Below, piece after piece: positions 46,903 through 56,178 of a stretch of DNA of 64,000 nucleotides. The notes beneath the pieces were generated by a model that saw nothing but the letters and a program-made list of their open reading frames with translations, was not told the DNA's origin and did no database searches. The position numbers and the translations under genes are program-made. Source of the stretch: Caballeronia sp. SEWSISQ10-4 2 (lineage in GTDB: Bacteria > Pseudomonadota > Gammaproteobacteria > Burkholderiales > Burkholderiaceae); contig NZ_JALPRJ010000017.1 in the NCBI RefSeq assembly GCF_030464885.1, positions 1 through 64,000 of the forward strand, given 5' to 3'. Every line of letters begins with the position of its first letter. The stretch's first letter is position 1.

Positions 46903-47556
46903 TCAGGGACGCTTGTGAAGAACCTGATCGACGAGACCGTACGCCTGGGCGTCGTCGCCGGACATGAAATTGTCGCGGTCGGTGTCGCGTGCGAGACGAT
47001 CCACCGGCTGACCCGTATGGTGCGAGAGCAACTGATTCAGACGCTCCTTCAGGTACAGGATTTCCCGTGCCTGAATTTCGATGTCCGACGCCTGGCCGCG
47101 TGCACCACCCAGCGGCTGGTGAATCATGACACGTGCGTTGGGCAGCGCAACGCGCTTGCCCTTGGCGCCCGCTGCCAGCAGGAACGCGCCCATGCTCGCG
47201 GCCAGTCCCATGCATAACGTAGCGACGTCCGGCTTCACGAACTGCATGGTGTCGTAAATGGCCATGCCTGCCGACACCGAGCCACCCGGACTGTTGATGT
47301 ACAGGCTGATGTCCTTGTCGGGGTTTTCGCTTTCGAGGAACAACAACTGCGCGACCACGAGGTTTGCCGTCTGGTCGTTCACTTCCCCGACCAGGAACAC
47401 CACGCGCTCTTTCAACAGGCGCGAATAGATGTCATAGGCACGTTCGCCGCGGCCGCTCGTTTCAACCACCATGGGCACCAGACCGAGCGCCTTGGTTTCG
47501 AAATCATGCGGCGCGTTTGACGCGAGCGTGTCCAGTAATTGAGCGCGAAAGGTCAT
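46903..47556 (-). CDS. clpP: ATP-dependent Clp protease proteolytic subunit
   Basis: This is the serine peptidase barrel that works with ClpX or ClpA. The 217-residue protein has the catalytic triad at S121 (GLAASMGAF), H146 (MIHQPLGG) and D195 (TDRDNFMS), with the INSPGGSV loop. ATG 47556 has AAGGAAA upstream; the 35-codon upstream extension is unsupported. It follows tig and precedes clpX by 250 bases. Confidence 0.98.
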   Translation of the reverse strand: MTFRAQLLDTLASNAPHDFETKALGLVPMVVETSGRGERAYDIYSRLLKERVVFLVGEVNDQTANLVVAQLLFLESENPDKDISLYINSPGGSVSAGMAIYDTMQFVKPDVATLCMGLAASMGAFLLAAGAKGKRVALPNARVMIHQPLGGARGQASDIEIQAREILYLKERLNQLLSHHTGQPVDRLARDTDRDNFMSGDDAQAYGLVDQVLHKRP

Positions 47557-47663
47557 GCAATTTCCTTGTTCGGAATAGGGATACTGAACGACAAAGGAAC
47601 ATCCAAAGAACGGCACAACTTGGCGACCGACACCAAAAACGCCAATGCAACCGAAATGCAAAA

Positions 47664-47704
47664 AAGGCGTGCCGGCCCGTCACCTCGACGGCCCTGCACG
47701 CCTT
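47664..47704 (-). terminator. Rho-independent terminator after tig
   Basis: AAGGCGTGC (47664-47672) and GCACGCCTT (47696-47704) form the outer stem and GGCCCGTC/GACGGCC-type bases an inner one. On the minus strand a run of six T follows. It lies between tig and clpP, so clpP probably also has its own promoter. Confidence 0.85.
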
Positions 47705-47715
47705 GTCGACGCTGC

Positions 47716-49062
47716 TTACGCTTGCGCCGTCGCGCTGGCCAATTCCTCGAAGCTTACTTCCTTGTCGCTCACTCGGGCCTTGCCGAGCACGAAGTCCACG
47801 ACGTTGCTTTCCACAACGTACGCTTCCATTTCGGCGAGGCGCTGCTGATTCGAATAATACCAGCGGACGACTTCCTTCGGGTCCTCGTAGCTTTTCGCGA
47901 ATTCGTCGACTTCCGCGCGGATCTGTTCCGGCTTCGCCTGCAGGTCGTTGGTCTTGACCAGTTCGGCCAGAACCAGACCCAGCTTGACGCGGCGTTCAGC
48001 TTGTTCCGCGAACATTTCTGCCGGAATGGGAGCGTCGGCTGCGTTTGGCACACCGCGTTGTTGCAGATCCTGACGCGCCATTTCCACCAGACGTTGCTGA
48101 TCCTGCTCGATCAGCGCCTTCGGCACGTCGAGTTCGGAGATCTTCAGCAGTGCGTCCATAACCTGGTTCTTCACGATCTGCTGCGTGCGGCGCTTGGCTT
48201 CACGCTCCAGGTTTTCCTTGATCTCACCGCGCATCTTGGTCGTGTCGCCGTCTTCCACACCCAGCGATTTTGCAAATTCGGTATCGATTTCCGGCAGGTG
48301 CGCCCACTCGATCTTCTTCATCGTGATGGTGAACTGAGCCGTCTTGCCGGCTACGTCCTTGCCGTGATAATCGTCGGGGAACTTGAGGTCGAATTCCTTC
48401 GATTCGCCGACCTTCAGGCCAAGCGCCGCCGTTTCGAATTCCGGCAACATGCGCCCTTCGCCCAGCACGAACGTGAAGTCTTCGGCGCTGCCGCCTTCAA
48501 ACAACGTGCCGTCGAGCTTGCCGACAAAGTCCATTGTCACGCGATCGCCGTCTTTAGCAGCCGTATCCGCGCCGCCGTCGCCATGCTCGCCGCCTTCGCC
48601 ACGTGCGTGGTAATGCACGCGTTGCTTGCGCAGGATTTCCAGCGTGCGGTCGATTTCGGCTTCCGAGATGGCCGTGACCGTACGTTCGATTTCAGCTGCA
48701 GCCACGTCGCCGATCTTGACTTCCGGGTACACCTCGAAGGTCGCGTCGAACGCGTAGTCGTCGGCGACTTCGCCGCCCTTGGGCGCGAAGCTCGGCTGGC
48801 CTGCCACACGCAGGTTTTCGGTGCGCGTGACGTCGAAGAACTCCTTGCCGACCTTGTCGCTCAGCACTTCGGCTTCAACCTGGCCCTGGTACTGCTGCGT
48901 CACCATCTTGAGCGGCACCTTGCCCGGGCGGAAACCCGGCATGCGCACGTTTTTCGCCAACTGACGGATACGCGAATCCACTTCCTTTTGCACCGTATCT
49001 TTCGGCAGGGAAATCGTCACACGGCGTTCGAGCTTGCCGAGGTTTTCAACAACGTTAGCCAT
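47716..49062 (-). CDS. tig: Trigger factor (ribosome-associated chaperone, PPIase)
   Basis: This chaperone binds nascent chains at the ribosome exit. The 448-residue protein has the ribosome-docking signature GFRPGKVP at about residues 43-50. The central FKBP-type domain spans about residues 165-250 ([38 protein letters not shown]), and the C-terminal helical arms follow. ATG 49062 ([15 protein letters not shown]) is chosen by comparison with the family; the frame extends 43 codons upstream without match. It heads the tig-clpP-clpX-lon block. Confidence 0.97.
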   Translation of the reverse strand: MANVVENLGKLERRVTISLPKDTVQKEVDSRIRQLAKNVRMPGFRPGKVPLKMVTQQYQGQVEAEVLSDKVGKEFFDVTRTENLRVAGQPSFAPKGGEVADDYAFDATFEVYPEVKIGDVAAAEIERTVTAISEAEIDRTLEILRKQRVHYHARGEGGEHGDGGADTAAKDGDRVTMDFVGKLDGTLFEGGSAEDFTFVLGEGRMLPEFETAALGLKVGESKEFDLKFPDDYHGKDVAGKTAQFTITMKKIEWAHLPEIDTEFAKSLGVEDGDTTKMRGEIKENLEREAKRRTQQIVKNQVMDALLKISELDVPKALIEQDQQRLVEMARQDLQQRGVPNAADAPIPAEMFAEQAERRVKLGLVLAELVKTNDLQAKPEQIRAEVDEFAKSYEDPKEVVRWYYSNQQRLAEMEAYVVESNVVDFVLGKARVSDKEVSFEELASATAQA

Positions 49063-49509
49063 GGCTTCTATCGTCCTAAAATAAATCGAGTATTCGGGTT
49101 CGTGTGTCTGGTCAGTTCTGGTTCGATCTCGCGCCGCGACAGGCGCACGGCGTCGCGCGGTTCCTGAACATTGACGGCCAAGCCGGAGCATTCAGCTAGC
49201 CGTGACAGGAAGCCGTGCACACCGGTTTGAGTCAACAGAGCCAAACATTTTACCAAACTATTTGCAAGGGTCGTGGCGGATGAGGGTCAGCCACGCCAAA
49301 TACCGGCAATTCGGGGCTATTTTCGCGGTTTTGGTGCGTGTTTTGCAGTCTCAAGTCACTGTGATGAGGTCCCTTTCGGATCGCGCCGGCGTCGGGTTCC
49401 AGCGTTCTTGCATTGCCGATGCGCATTGAAAGCATGCCCAACAGGCATAAGGTTTGATTATTTCGGGCCGTGTCGCTAGATTTCAAGCAAATTCATAACT
49501 CGAGACATC
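49063..49509. other. Intergenic region between tig and glycerate kinase
   Basis: This region must hold the divergent promoters of tig (leftward) and the kinase (rightward). I saw no clear consensus boxes, repeats or RNA gene. Confidence 0.4.
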
Positions 49510-50667
49510 ATGCCCCACGCCCATTCCGCCGGTTCAACCTCTCCCGTCGTCGTGATTGCGCCCGATTCCTTTAAGGGATCGCTTAGCGCGGAACAGGTCG
49601 CGGAGGCAATTTCGAACGGTATCCGGCGCGCTCGGGCCGACGCCGTCATCCGCATCGTGCCGATGGCCGACGGCGGCGAAGGCACGCTCGACGCCATGCT
49701 CGCGGCGGGCGGCGAGCGCAGTGTAGTCAACGTGCGCGGCGCGGCGTCCAAGCGGCGCGACGCCGCGACAGGTCTGCTGGCGGATGGCAGCGCGATCGTG
49801 GAAACGGCGGAAGTAGTGGGCATCACGGATCCGGACGGGATGGCTGTACCGGTTACCGAACGCAGCACGCTCGGCATGGGCGAAGCGATCCGCACGCTGC
49901 TCGATCTCGGCGTGCGCAAGTTCTATGTGGCGCTGGGCGGCAGCAGCACGAATGACGGCGGTGCGGGCCTTCTGGTGGGCCTCGGTCTCAAACTCTTCGA
50001 TGCAGACGGCAAGACGCTCGACCCCGTGCCGTCGCAGCTTGGGCGGATTGCGCGCATCGACGCGACGGGGCTCGATCCGCGCGTGCGCGAAGCCGAATTT
50101 ACCGGTATGTCCGATGTCGACAATCCGCTCACCGGCGAGCACGGCGCGACGGCGATTTTCGGGCCGCAGAAAGGCGTGACGGGCGATCAGATCGCGACGA
50201 TCGATGCAGCGCTCGCTCATTTCGCCGATTTGCTCGAGCCGGCGCTGCAACTTACCGCGCGTGATAAACCCGGCGCTGGCGCGGCGGGCGGTCTCGGCTT
50301 CGCGCTGCATATGTTGGGCGCGAGTTTCGAGGCCGGCGCAGAAGTGGTCGCGCGCCAAGTCGGGCTGGATGCGGCGCTCGAAGGCGCGAACTGGCTGATC
50401 ACAGGCGAAGGACGCTCGGATGTTCAGACGCTGCATGGCAAGGCGCCGTTTATCGCATGCCAGCACGCTCGTGCGCATGGCGTGGAAGCGTCGCTGCTCT
50501 CCGGCGCTATCGATCCGGCTGCGTTGCCGCGTTTGTCCGAGCATTTCAGCGGCTGTTTTTCGCCCGCACCGGGGCCGATCACGCTGGAAGTCGCGATTCG
50601 CGATGCAGCGACGCTGCTGGCGAACGAAGCCGAACAACTTACAAGGTTGAAGTTCGGCTCGCGGTGA
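49510..50667 (+). CDS. Glycerate kinase (type I, GarK/GlxK family)
   Basis: The enzyme phosphorylates D-glycerate to 2-phosphoglycerate. The 385-residue protein has the family motifs APDSFKGSLSAEQVAEAI at the N-terminus, PMADGGEGTLD, the GGSSTNDGGAGLL loop, and GEGRSDVQTLHGKAP near the C-terminus. Length is standard. It stands alone, with no glyoxylate or glycerate genes beside it in the window. Confidence 0.95.
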   Translation: MPHAHSAGSTSPVVVIAPDSFKGSLSAEQVAEAISNGIRRARADAVIRIVPMADGGEGTLDAMLAAGGERSVVNVRGAASKRRDAATGLLADGSAIVETAEVVGITDPDGMAVPVTERSTLGMGEAIRTLLDLGVRKFYVALGGSSTNDGGAGLLVGLGLKLFDADGKTLDPVPSQLGRIARIDATGLDPRVREAEFTGMSDVDNPLTGEHGATAIFGPQKGVTGDQIATIDAALAHFADLLEPALQLTARDKPGAGAAGGLGFALHMLGASFEAGAEVVARQVGLDAALEGANWLITGEGRSDVQTLHGKAPFIACQHARAHGVEASLLSGAIDPAALPRLSEHFSGCFSPAPGPITLEVAIRDAATLLANEAEQLTRLKFGSR

Positions 50668-50689
50668 TTGCACGGGGCCGGCTAAACCG

Positions 50690-50741
50690 CCCTCACGTCC
50701 CTCGCGTCCCTCGCGTCCCATAACGTCCCATAACGTCCCAT
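50690..50741. repeat. Short tandem repeats (CCCTCGCGT and CCCATAACGT units)
   Basis: Three units of a nine-base motif (CCCTCACGT, then CCCTCGCGT twice) are followed by two of a ten-base motif (CCCATAACGT) and a partial third. They lie between the glycerate kinase stop and the PepSY remnant. They probably arose by replication slippage; I see no gene in them. Confidence 0.85.
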
Positions 50742-50752
50742 CAAGCGCACGC

Positions 50753-51235
50753 TCATCGCGTGCTGGCAACTCTGCCGGAACTGAACAGCAGCCGGTCCGA
50801 TATCCACACGATCAGCATCGTCAAGCCCATCATCGGGAAGACGATGCCAAGCGCCGTCAGACCGCCGATCCAAACGTGCATCGGCGGCTTTGAGACCGGT
50901 CGGGATGGCGCGCCGAGTGCCCTGCCCGGCTTGCGTTTGCGCCACATCACAAAGCCGCTGACCGACATCGCCGCAAGTCCGAGCGAGATGGCGGACGCAA
51001 GAATCTAATTCGCGACGCCAAAATAACGGCCCATGTGCAGGGACGTGCCGTATGAAATCCACTTCGCCACGCGCCCGTAATCGCGATACGCGATATCCGA
51101 CAAAATCCGGCCGCTTTATCTATCGATGTGCAATGTGCGTTCGGCTTGAGGATCGGCGGGAAAGTACGACACCATGTACACGCCTTGCGGGGTTGTCGGC
51201 AACGCGGATGAAGGGCGAGGTCGCCGACAGGAACC
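50753..51235 (-). pseudogene. PepSY-type membrane protein C-terminal remnant
   Basis: Pieces in different frames join into the end of a PepSY-associated transmembrane protein: YMVSYFPADPQAERTLHIDR, then SGRILSDIAYRDYGRVAKWI and SYGTSLHMGRYFGVAN. A TAG at 51005-51007 interrupts, and ILASAISLGLAAMSVSGFVM and VFPMMGLTMLIVWISDRLLF follow. There is a frameshift near 51118, the in-frame TAG, and no N-terminal half. Intact relatives act in siderophore-iron reduction at the membrane. Confidence 0.75.
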
Positions 51236-51442
51236 AGACCCTTCCACCCCTTCCACCTGTGCGGGCCCACTACAGACATTGGCCATTGGATCGGTTAGAA
51301 TGCCGGGCTTGGCGTGACGCGCATCATTGGCGTTATCGGGAAAACGCCGTTTCCCCCAGATTTTTAAGGCGCGGTCAAACGCGGTCATGGGTCGTACGCC
51401 CCATACGTTGCACTCCCCGCTTTAAACTAACCGCAAAGACAC

Positions 51443-51529
51443 GCGTGAGTGGCGAAATTGGTAGACGCACCAGGTTTAGGTCCTGACGGCAGCAATGTCG
51501 TGTCGGTTCGAGTCCGACCTCACGCACCA
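51443..51529 (+). tRNA. tRNA-Leu (anticodon UAG)
   Basis: The 87-base gene has the acceptor pair GCGTGAG/CTCACGC, a leucine-type long variable arm (CGGCAGCAATGTCGTG), anticodon loop TTTAGGT with TAG, T-loop GGTTCGAGTCC and an encoded ACCA end. It decodes CUA and CUG-type codons. A phage integrase begins 153 bases downstream in the same direction. Confidence 0.95.
51485..51529 (+). other. Probable prophage attachment site (3' end of tRNA-Leu)
   Basis: The integrase immediately downstream and the prophage genes that follow indicate integration in the 3' part of this tRNA, whose sequence is restored by the phage. The exact core and the right-hand copy cannot be seen because the prophage leaves the window. 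Confidence 0.4.
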
Positions 51530-51616
51530 GCTTACATATCGTAAATTTACAACAAAAGTAAAAACGCGGTAAATCAAAGGGTTAGGGGCATTGCAAAGCA
51601 ATCGCCCCTCCCGCCT

Positions 51617-51646
51617 TTCACCATCGAAAGGGTAAAAAAGTATAAT
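51617..51646 (+). promoter_or_regulatory. Promoter candidate for the prophage integrase
   Basis: TATAAT (51641-51646) is a perfect -10 box; TTCACC 18 bases upstream is a weak -35. The integrase ATG is 35 bases further on. Confidence 0.45.
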
Positions 51647-51681
51647 AAACTCCCCACACATTACGCACGGGGTTCCCCACG

Positions 51682-52713
51682 ATGGCTTCGATCACTCCAC
51701 ACAAAGACGGATTCCGCGTTCAAGTCTATGTCGCGGGAGTCCGCGATTCCAAGGTGCTGCGGACCAAGCGCGAGGCTAATACGTGGGGAGCTGCGCGCGA
51801 AACTGAGCTGCGCGAATCTGCCGCAAAGCCTGAAGCAGAACGCCATACTGTCGCGGCCATGTTGACTCGCTATAGCGAGGAGATATCAGCGAACAAAGAA
51901 GGCGCCCGGCACGAGCAGCTACGCATCAACGCGTTCATCCGCGACTTCCCTGCTATCGCTAAATTGAATCTCGCAGACCTGACTACGCCCGTGCTTGGTC
52001 AGTGGCGCGATGCCCGGCTCGCCGGTTTCACAGCGCCCGGCGGTCGAGTAGTTGCGAAGGTGCGCACGGGTTCAGCGCAACGCGATGTGAGTTGGATGTC
52101 TAACGCCTGCAAAGTGGCGCGGCTCGAATGGCATTGGATGAAACACAACCCGTTCGAGGGATTCAGGCATCCCGGCCAGGGCGTGCCGCGCGATCGACGC
52201 GTGGACCCGTGGAAAGAAGTGCGGCCGATCGTGCGCTCACTCGGGTATGTGAGCGGCAAGGCGCCGGAAACGAAGAGTCAGGAGGTTGCGCTCGCGTGGC
52301 TAGTGGCACTGCGCTCGGGCATGCGCGCGGGCGAGGTTTTGGGACTCGACGACGAATCGCTGAACCTCACGAAGCGCACCGCGACCGTGAAGCACAAGAT
52401 GCAGTACAAGACGAAAAAGCCTCGCGTCATCCCGCTCACGAAGCACGCCATTCGCCTGCTAAAGCCGGTCGCCGGTAAGGGGAAGTGCTTCACTGTATCG
52501 AGCGCGTCAGTAGACGCCCTATTCCGCAAGAATCGGGACCGGCTAATGATTGAAGGGCTGACATTTCATGACTCGCGGGCCGAGGCACTTACGCGCCTCT
52601 CCCGGAAGGTTGACGTTATGACGCTGGCGAAAATCAGCGGCCATAAGAACCTGAAGACCCTGCTAAACGTGTACTACCGCGAAACCGCCGAGGACATCGC
52701 GGCCCGGCTTTAG
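51682..52713 (+). CDS. Prophage tyrosine integrase
   Basis: The enzyme integrates and excises the prophage at tRNA-Leu. The 343-residue protein has an N-terminal arm-binding domain and a core-binding domain. The catalytic domain has the first arginine (LRSGMRAGEVLGL), HDSRAEALTRL with the His-x-x-Arg pair, SGHKNLKTLLNVYY with the second histidine, and the nucleophile tyrosine. It appears intact. It is convergent with, and overlaps by four bases, the last gene of the leftward phage operon. Confidence 0.95.
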   Translation: MASITPHKDGFRVQVYVAGVRDSKVLRTKREANTWGAARETELRESAAKPEAERHTVAAMLTRYSEEISANKEGARHEQLRINAFIRDFPAIAKLNLADLTTPVLGQWRDARLAGFTAPGGRVVAKVRTGSAQRDVSWMSNACKVARLEWHWMKHNPFEGFRHPGQGVPRDRRVDPWKEVRPIVRSLGYVSGKAPETKSQEVALAWLVALRSGMRAGEVLGLDDESLNLTKRTATVKHKMQYKTKKPRVIPLTKHAIRLLKPVAGKGKCFTVSSASVDALFRKNRDRLMIEGLTFHDSRAEALTRLSRKVDVMTLAKISGHKNLKTLLNVYYRETAEDIAARL

Positions 52714-52922
52714 ACCGTTTCGAGCATCCGGTCTACTTGCTCGACGGGGATAAGGCCGCACCGGTTCAGCTTCATCTGCCCGGCCTTCACCATCTTGCTT
52801 ACCGTGTGACGCGTGATCCCGAGCATTTCGCCGGCCTGCGTCATCGTTACTTGAGACGGGCGCGGCCGGCTCTCTGCGTAGAGCTGCACCGCGCGTCTCG
52901 CGGCTTGTTCAATCTCGCTCAC
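52710..52922 (-). CDS. Small HTH protein (excisionase-like)
   Basis: The 70-residue protein has one HTH: TMTQAGEMLGITRHTVSKMV, then an LIPVEQVDRML ending typical of small phage DNA-binding proteins. GTG 52922 is preferred: AAGGGGA lies eight bases upstream and it starts two bases after the upstream gene's stop. ATG 52949 would overlap that gene and has a poor site. Position next to int suggests an excision or control factor. Confidence 0.7.
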   Translation of the reverse strand: MSEIEQAARRAVQLYAESRPRPSQVTMTQAGEMLGITRHTVSKMVKAGQMKLNRCGLIPVEQVDRMLETV

Positions 52923-52924
52923 TT

Positions 52925-53485
52925 CTATTTCCCCTTCGAAAGCCGGCATGCCTCGCGGTAAATCTTGGGCGCATGCCAAAGCGGATTTTGAATGATCGTG
53001 TCGCGCGGGTAGTTGTGCGCGAACCATGCGGCAAAATCCTCCTCCCCCACGATAATTCCCTCGCGCGCCACGATCGCAACGGCGTCCGCCTCGACGACTT
53101 GCAGGCGCCGCAGCTCGTGCAACACCAGCATCATGGACTCGCAGTCGCTGACCGTGAGCCCGCGATCCTCGCTGAAGCTCAGTGCCTCGACTTCCTCGAT
53201 CGAGGATGCGAGCGCACCGCGTGCGACCGGGCAAGCACTCCAATGTGCATTGGCAAGCAATTCACGAAGCTCGGTCAGCTCGCTGCGGGCGTAGTAGCTA
53301 TCGAGGTTCCGCCCGTTTTTCGGGAGAGCATCGGCAAGTGCCTTTGCGGCTGCGTGCAAGTCGTTATACATAGGCGAGTCGCGCCGCTCGCGCATCTTGC
53401 CTTCCTCGATTCCGTCGAGGTACGCAGCCTTCTCGCCCGGCGTGCGTGGCGTCAGTTCGTCGCAAAACTGGATAGCCTCAGACAT
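52925..53485 (-). CDS. Prophage hypothetical protein
   Basis: The 186-residue soluble protein (MSEAIQFCDELTPRTPGEKA at the start) matches no family I recognise. Two helical blocks (LTELRELLANAHWSACPVAR; EDFAAWFAHNYPRDTIIQN) are visible. ATG 53485 overlaps the previous gene's stop by eight bases, so it is translationally coupled in the leftward operon. Confidence 0.75.
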   Translation of the reverse strand: MSEAIQFCDELTPRTPGEKAAYLDGIEEGKMRERRDSPMYNDLHAAAKALADALPKNGRNLDSYYARSELTELRELLANAHWSACPVARGALASSIEEVEALSFSEDRGLTVSDCESMMLVLHELRRLQVVEADAVAIVAREGIIVGEEDFAAWFAHNYPRDTIIQNPLWHAPKIYREACRLSKGK

Positions 53486-53915
53486 TGGCGACTCCCGGCG
53501 AGGGAATGAGCACGGCGCCGCCGACGAAGCTCCAACGGTCGCCGTTTGCTTCCTCGAACGAAGCGCGGTCCTGCGTGGCAACGAACGTAGTGCGGCCGCT
53601 GTCGTCGTGCTGGAACAGATACCCGGCCGGGCTCAATACCTGCGCCACGGCGTTCTTTACGGAGAGCGTCGCGGGCTCGGGTTCGCTGGCGCCCGAGCGA
53701 AGCGCCTGGACTGCACGAACGAGCACTTCGAGATCGAGCTTGCCGGGCTTTTTGACACCGTTCGCCACGGCGAGGTATTCCGCTTCAAGGTTGTCGGCCG
53801 CAAGGCGATTGCTCGCAATGCGCTCCTCTGCGTACTCCGCAACGCGGCGGGCCTGCGACTCGACGTTCGACCAGTCGAGACGCAGCGCGCCTTGTGCAAT
53901 TTGCGCTGCATTCAT
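53478..53915 (-). CDS. Prophage hypothetical protein
   Basis: The 145-residue protein (MNAAQIAQGALRLDWSNVES at the start) is soluble and alanine-rich. No family is recognised. ATG 53915 has GGGAG nine bases upstream. It overlaps its downstream neighbour and lies two bases after its upstream one. Confidence 0.75.
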   Translation of the reverse strand: MNAAQIAQGALRLDWSNVESQARRVAEYAEERIASNRLAADNLEAEYLAVANGVKKPGKLDLEVLVRAVQALRSGASEPEPATLSVKNAVAQVLSPAGYLFQHDDSGRTTFVATQDRASFEEANGDRWSFVGGAVLIPSPGVANV

Positions 53916-53917
53916 GT

Positions 53918-54496
53918 TTAGGCTCCCAGGGTTTCGAGGTAACGGCGGAAAAGCGAGGACGGCTCGTGGCCGAGTGCGTACTGGATGGCGGCCAGCTCGC
54001 GGGCGAGAACGATTTGAGGATCGGGAATCGCGGTCCACACTTCAGGGTCAGTCACGCCCGTGGCCGTCATTGCCTCGCGTACCGTAGCTTCGCTGACGTT
54101 GTGCGAGCAGATGCGCGCGGCGGCCGCCGTGAGCACTTCGAGGCTTGCATACGTCGCCAAGTCTTGAATCTTCAGCCATTCGCACAAGCGGTAAAACTCG
54201 ATTTGCGTTAGTTCCTTGGCGGCCGGCGTGGTATTCGACATTGCTTCTTCTTCCTCAATTTGTGGCGCCGCACCGGGCGCCGGGTTTTGACGGGCAAAGC
54301 GTTTGATGCGCCCGTTTTCGTTCATATCGCCGCGCGGATCGGACTTCGACGACGTAGAGAGTTGGAACGTTGCCGTTAAGCCGTTGCCGGCGCGCGCATC
54401 AACGGCAACGCGGTTGTTCTTCATGCCGACCGTGACGACTTCGAGCCCTGCATCCTTGACCATATCGAGCAACAGGCGTTTGCGATCGAAACTCAT
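53918..54496 (-). CDS. Prophage hypothetical protein
   Basis: The 192-residue protein appears to have two parts. The first has SFDRKRLLLDMVKDAGLEVVTVGMKN (in part) and an acidic linker; the second, from about residue 85, has AKELTQIEFYRLCEWLKIQD. A second start (ATG at the MSNTTPAAKE stretch) might make a shorter product. Start and stop both overlap neighbouring genes by a few bases. Function unknown. Confidence 0.72.
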   Translation of the reverse strand: MSFDRKRLLLDMVKDAGLEVVTVGMKNNRVAVDARAGNGLTATFQLSTSSKSDPRGDMNENGRIKRFARQNPAPGAAPQIEEEEAMSNTTPAAKELTQIEFYRLCEWLKIQDLATYASLEVLTAAAARICSHNVSEATVREAMTATGVTDPEVWTAIPDPQIVLARELAAIQYALGHEPSSLFRRYLETLGA

Positions 54497-55608
54497 GCGC
54501 GTGCCTTCGGATGGTGACAAGCGCCTTCGCCGTGGCACTGGCCCGGCAGATCGCATTCACGGAACTGGCAGTTATCGAAGGGAACGCGGGCGAGACGCAT
54601 CGAGCCCACGGGCGCCGGCCGCTCGGAACGGATCACGCGATCCAGCTCGGCAATAATCAGCGCGCCAGCCTTTTCGAGATTGCGGCGTGGCGTGGTGGGC
54701 TTCCACCAGTCGTTTTCCCACGGCCAGTGTATTTCTGCATCCCTGTGCCATCCCGCCGTGCGCAAGGCGTAACAAGCTGCTGCGGCTGCTAGTGCGCCTT
54801 TTATGTGCTTGTCGTCTTGCTCGTCGGTGAACCCTTCCACGGCTACCTGACGCACGCGCTCGGCCAGGATGGCGACCACGGCCGGCGACGTGTAGGTATT
54901 CAGGCGCAACGGGTTCACGGCCACTTCCAATTGCTCGCAGCGGGCTTGCCAGTATTCCGCTTGCTCGCGGTCAAACTTCGCGCGCCGCTTGCTGGCGTCA
55001 CCGTTCTTCGGCAGATCGAGCGTGCGCCATTCGGTCGAGCCCGTGAGCGCACCGTTCGCGCGCAGCTCAATCCATCGGACGCGGCGCGATTGCTCGCGGC
55101 TCCGCGAAGCAGTGCGCTCGATATGTTCGAGGGCGCCGCGCAATGCCTTGTTCTCGGCTTGCAGCGCTGCGAGCGAACCCGGTACAAGCTCGGCCTCGCG
55201 TTCATCCTGATCCACGCGGCGCCGAAACTCGTATGCACTGCTACGCGCACCAGTCATGTATTCACTCAGGGATTCGCGGGCCTGCTGGAATACGTTCTCT
55301 GCGATGTCTTCGGCGGCCTTGTCTTCCGCTTCCTCGACGGCCTGTTCGGCTTCGTGGTAATCGTTGATGGCGTTCAGCAGGCGATCGACGGACGTTGCGA
55401 GATAGCGGCCCCACTCGGCGGCACGGTTGCGCACGGGCGGCCGGTTGTTCACGCCATACTCCATCGCGTCGAGCACAGCGCATTGCAGCGCTGCACGCGT
55501 GCGCCACATGTTGTCATCCGTGAAGCGACGCGCGACGGCTAACGCTGCTTCGTCCCATACACCCGGCATTTGATGACCCGAGCGCGTACCCATCTTGAAA
55601 TCACCCAT
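54493..55608 (-). CDS. Prophage hypothetical protein with coiled coil
   Basis: The 371-residue protein has a central charged coiled-coil stretch (ALQAENKALRGALEHIERTA). Near the C-terminus is WPWENDWWKPTTPRRNLEKA followed by GALIIAELDRVI, a block common in phage early proteins of unknown role. The end has four cysteines and histidines in CQFRECDLPGQCHGEGACHH, which could bind zinc. ATG 55608 has AGGAGAG seven bases upstream. It is the first gene after the promoter at 55650-55678. Confidence 0.78.
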   Translation of the reverse strand: MGDFKMGTRSGHQMPGVWDEAALAVARRFTDDNMWRTRAALQCAVLDAMEYGVNNRPPVRNRAAEWGRYLATSVDRLLNAINDYHEAEQAVEEAEDKAAEDIAENVFQQARESLSEYMTGARSSAYEFRRRVDQDEREAELVPGSLAALQAENKALRGALEHIERTASRSREQSRRVRWIELRANGALTGSTEWRTLDLPKNGDASKRRAKFDREQAEYWQARCEQLEVAVNPLRLNTYTSPAVVAILAERVRQVAVEGFTDEQDDKHIKGALAAAAACYALRTAGWHRDAEIHWPWENDWWKPTTPRRNLEKAGALIIAELDRVIRSERPAPVGSMRLARVPFDNCQFRECDLPGQCHGEGACHHPKARA

Positions 55609-55649
55609 CTATCTCTCTCCTAGCGGCCTGAAAAACATAACATGGTTTG

Positions 55650-55678
55650 ATTATCTAACCATGAAAAGCAAACGTCAA
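55650..55678 (-). promoter_or_regulatory. Promoter with overlapping inverted repeat, leftward
   Basis: On the minus strand TTGACG (55673-55678) and GATAAT (55650-55655) have 17-base spacing. The inverted repeat CATGGTT (55641-55647) / AACCATG (55657-55663) overlaps the -10 box, so the promoter looks repressor-controlled. It would drive the genes from 55608 leftward. Confidence 0.6.
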
Positions 55679-55689
55679 GTGAATGACAC

Positions 55690-56178
55690 CTATGCCTGCT
55701 TCGCAATCTTGTTTCGCAGCTTAATTTCATTCATGGCGATATCCGTCCGCATGCCTTGCACGGCCAGCGCGGGCAGCTCGCCAAGGAAGTCGCAGACCGC
55801 CTCGACGTGTTCAGAAAGCGCGCGCAGCTCGTCGCCATTCGCAGCGTAGATACCGCGCTGCGCGTGCCGCTCCATGATGAGCACGAGCGCGGCCGCGATC
55901 TTGTAGACCGGCGGCTGAAACTCTGGCGCATCGAATTCCTCGCAGAACTTCAGCCCGAGCTGGACAAACTCATTGAACTGGCAGAGCTGGTCATACCCAA
56001 ACGTGCCGGCCTTCAGCGCGGCAATGCCGGCGAGGAGCTTGATTTTCGTGGTCACGATGCTTTCGCTACTTTCGGCGGGCATCGAGTCAGACATCATGAT
56101 TGACTTGTGCAGGCGCGGGATTGGCCGGGCTTTCGCCCGACCGCCCTTTGCTGCGGCCCTACGTTCTGCCCTATTCAC
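55690..56178 (-). CDS. Prophage hypothetical protein
   Basis: The 162-residue protein starts at GTG 56178, which overlaps the recT stop as GTGA and has GGGAG eight bases upstream. The N-terminus MNRAERRAAAKGGRAKARP is the common basic leader of phage early proteins; the rest is helical (IKLLAGIAALKAGTFGYDQL). Function unknown. Confidence 0.75.
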   Translation of the reverse strand: MNRAERRAAAKGGRAKARPIPRLHKSIMMSDSMPAESSESIVTTKIKLLAGIAALKAGTFGYDQLCQFNEFVQLGLKFCEEFDAPEFQPPVYKIAAALVLIMERHAQRGIYAANGDELRALSEHVEAVCDFLGELPALAVQGMRTDIAMNEIKLRNKIAKQA

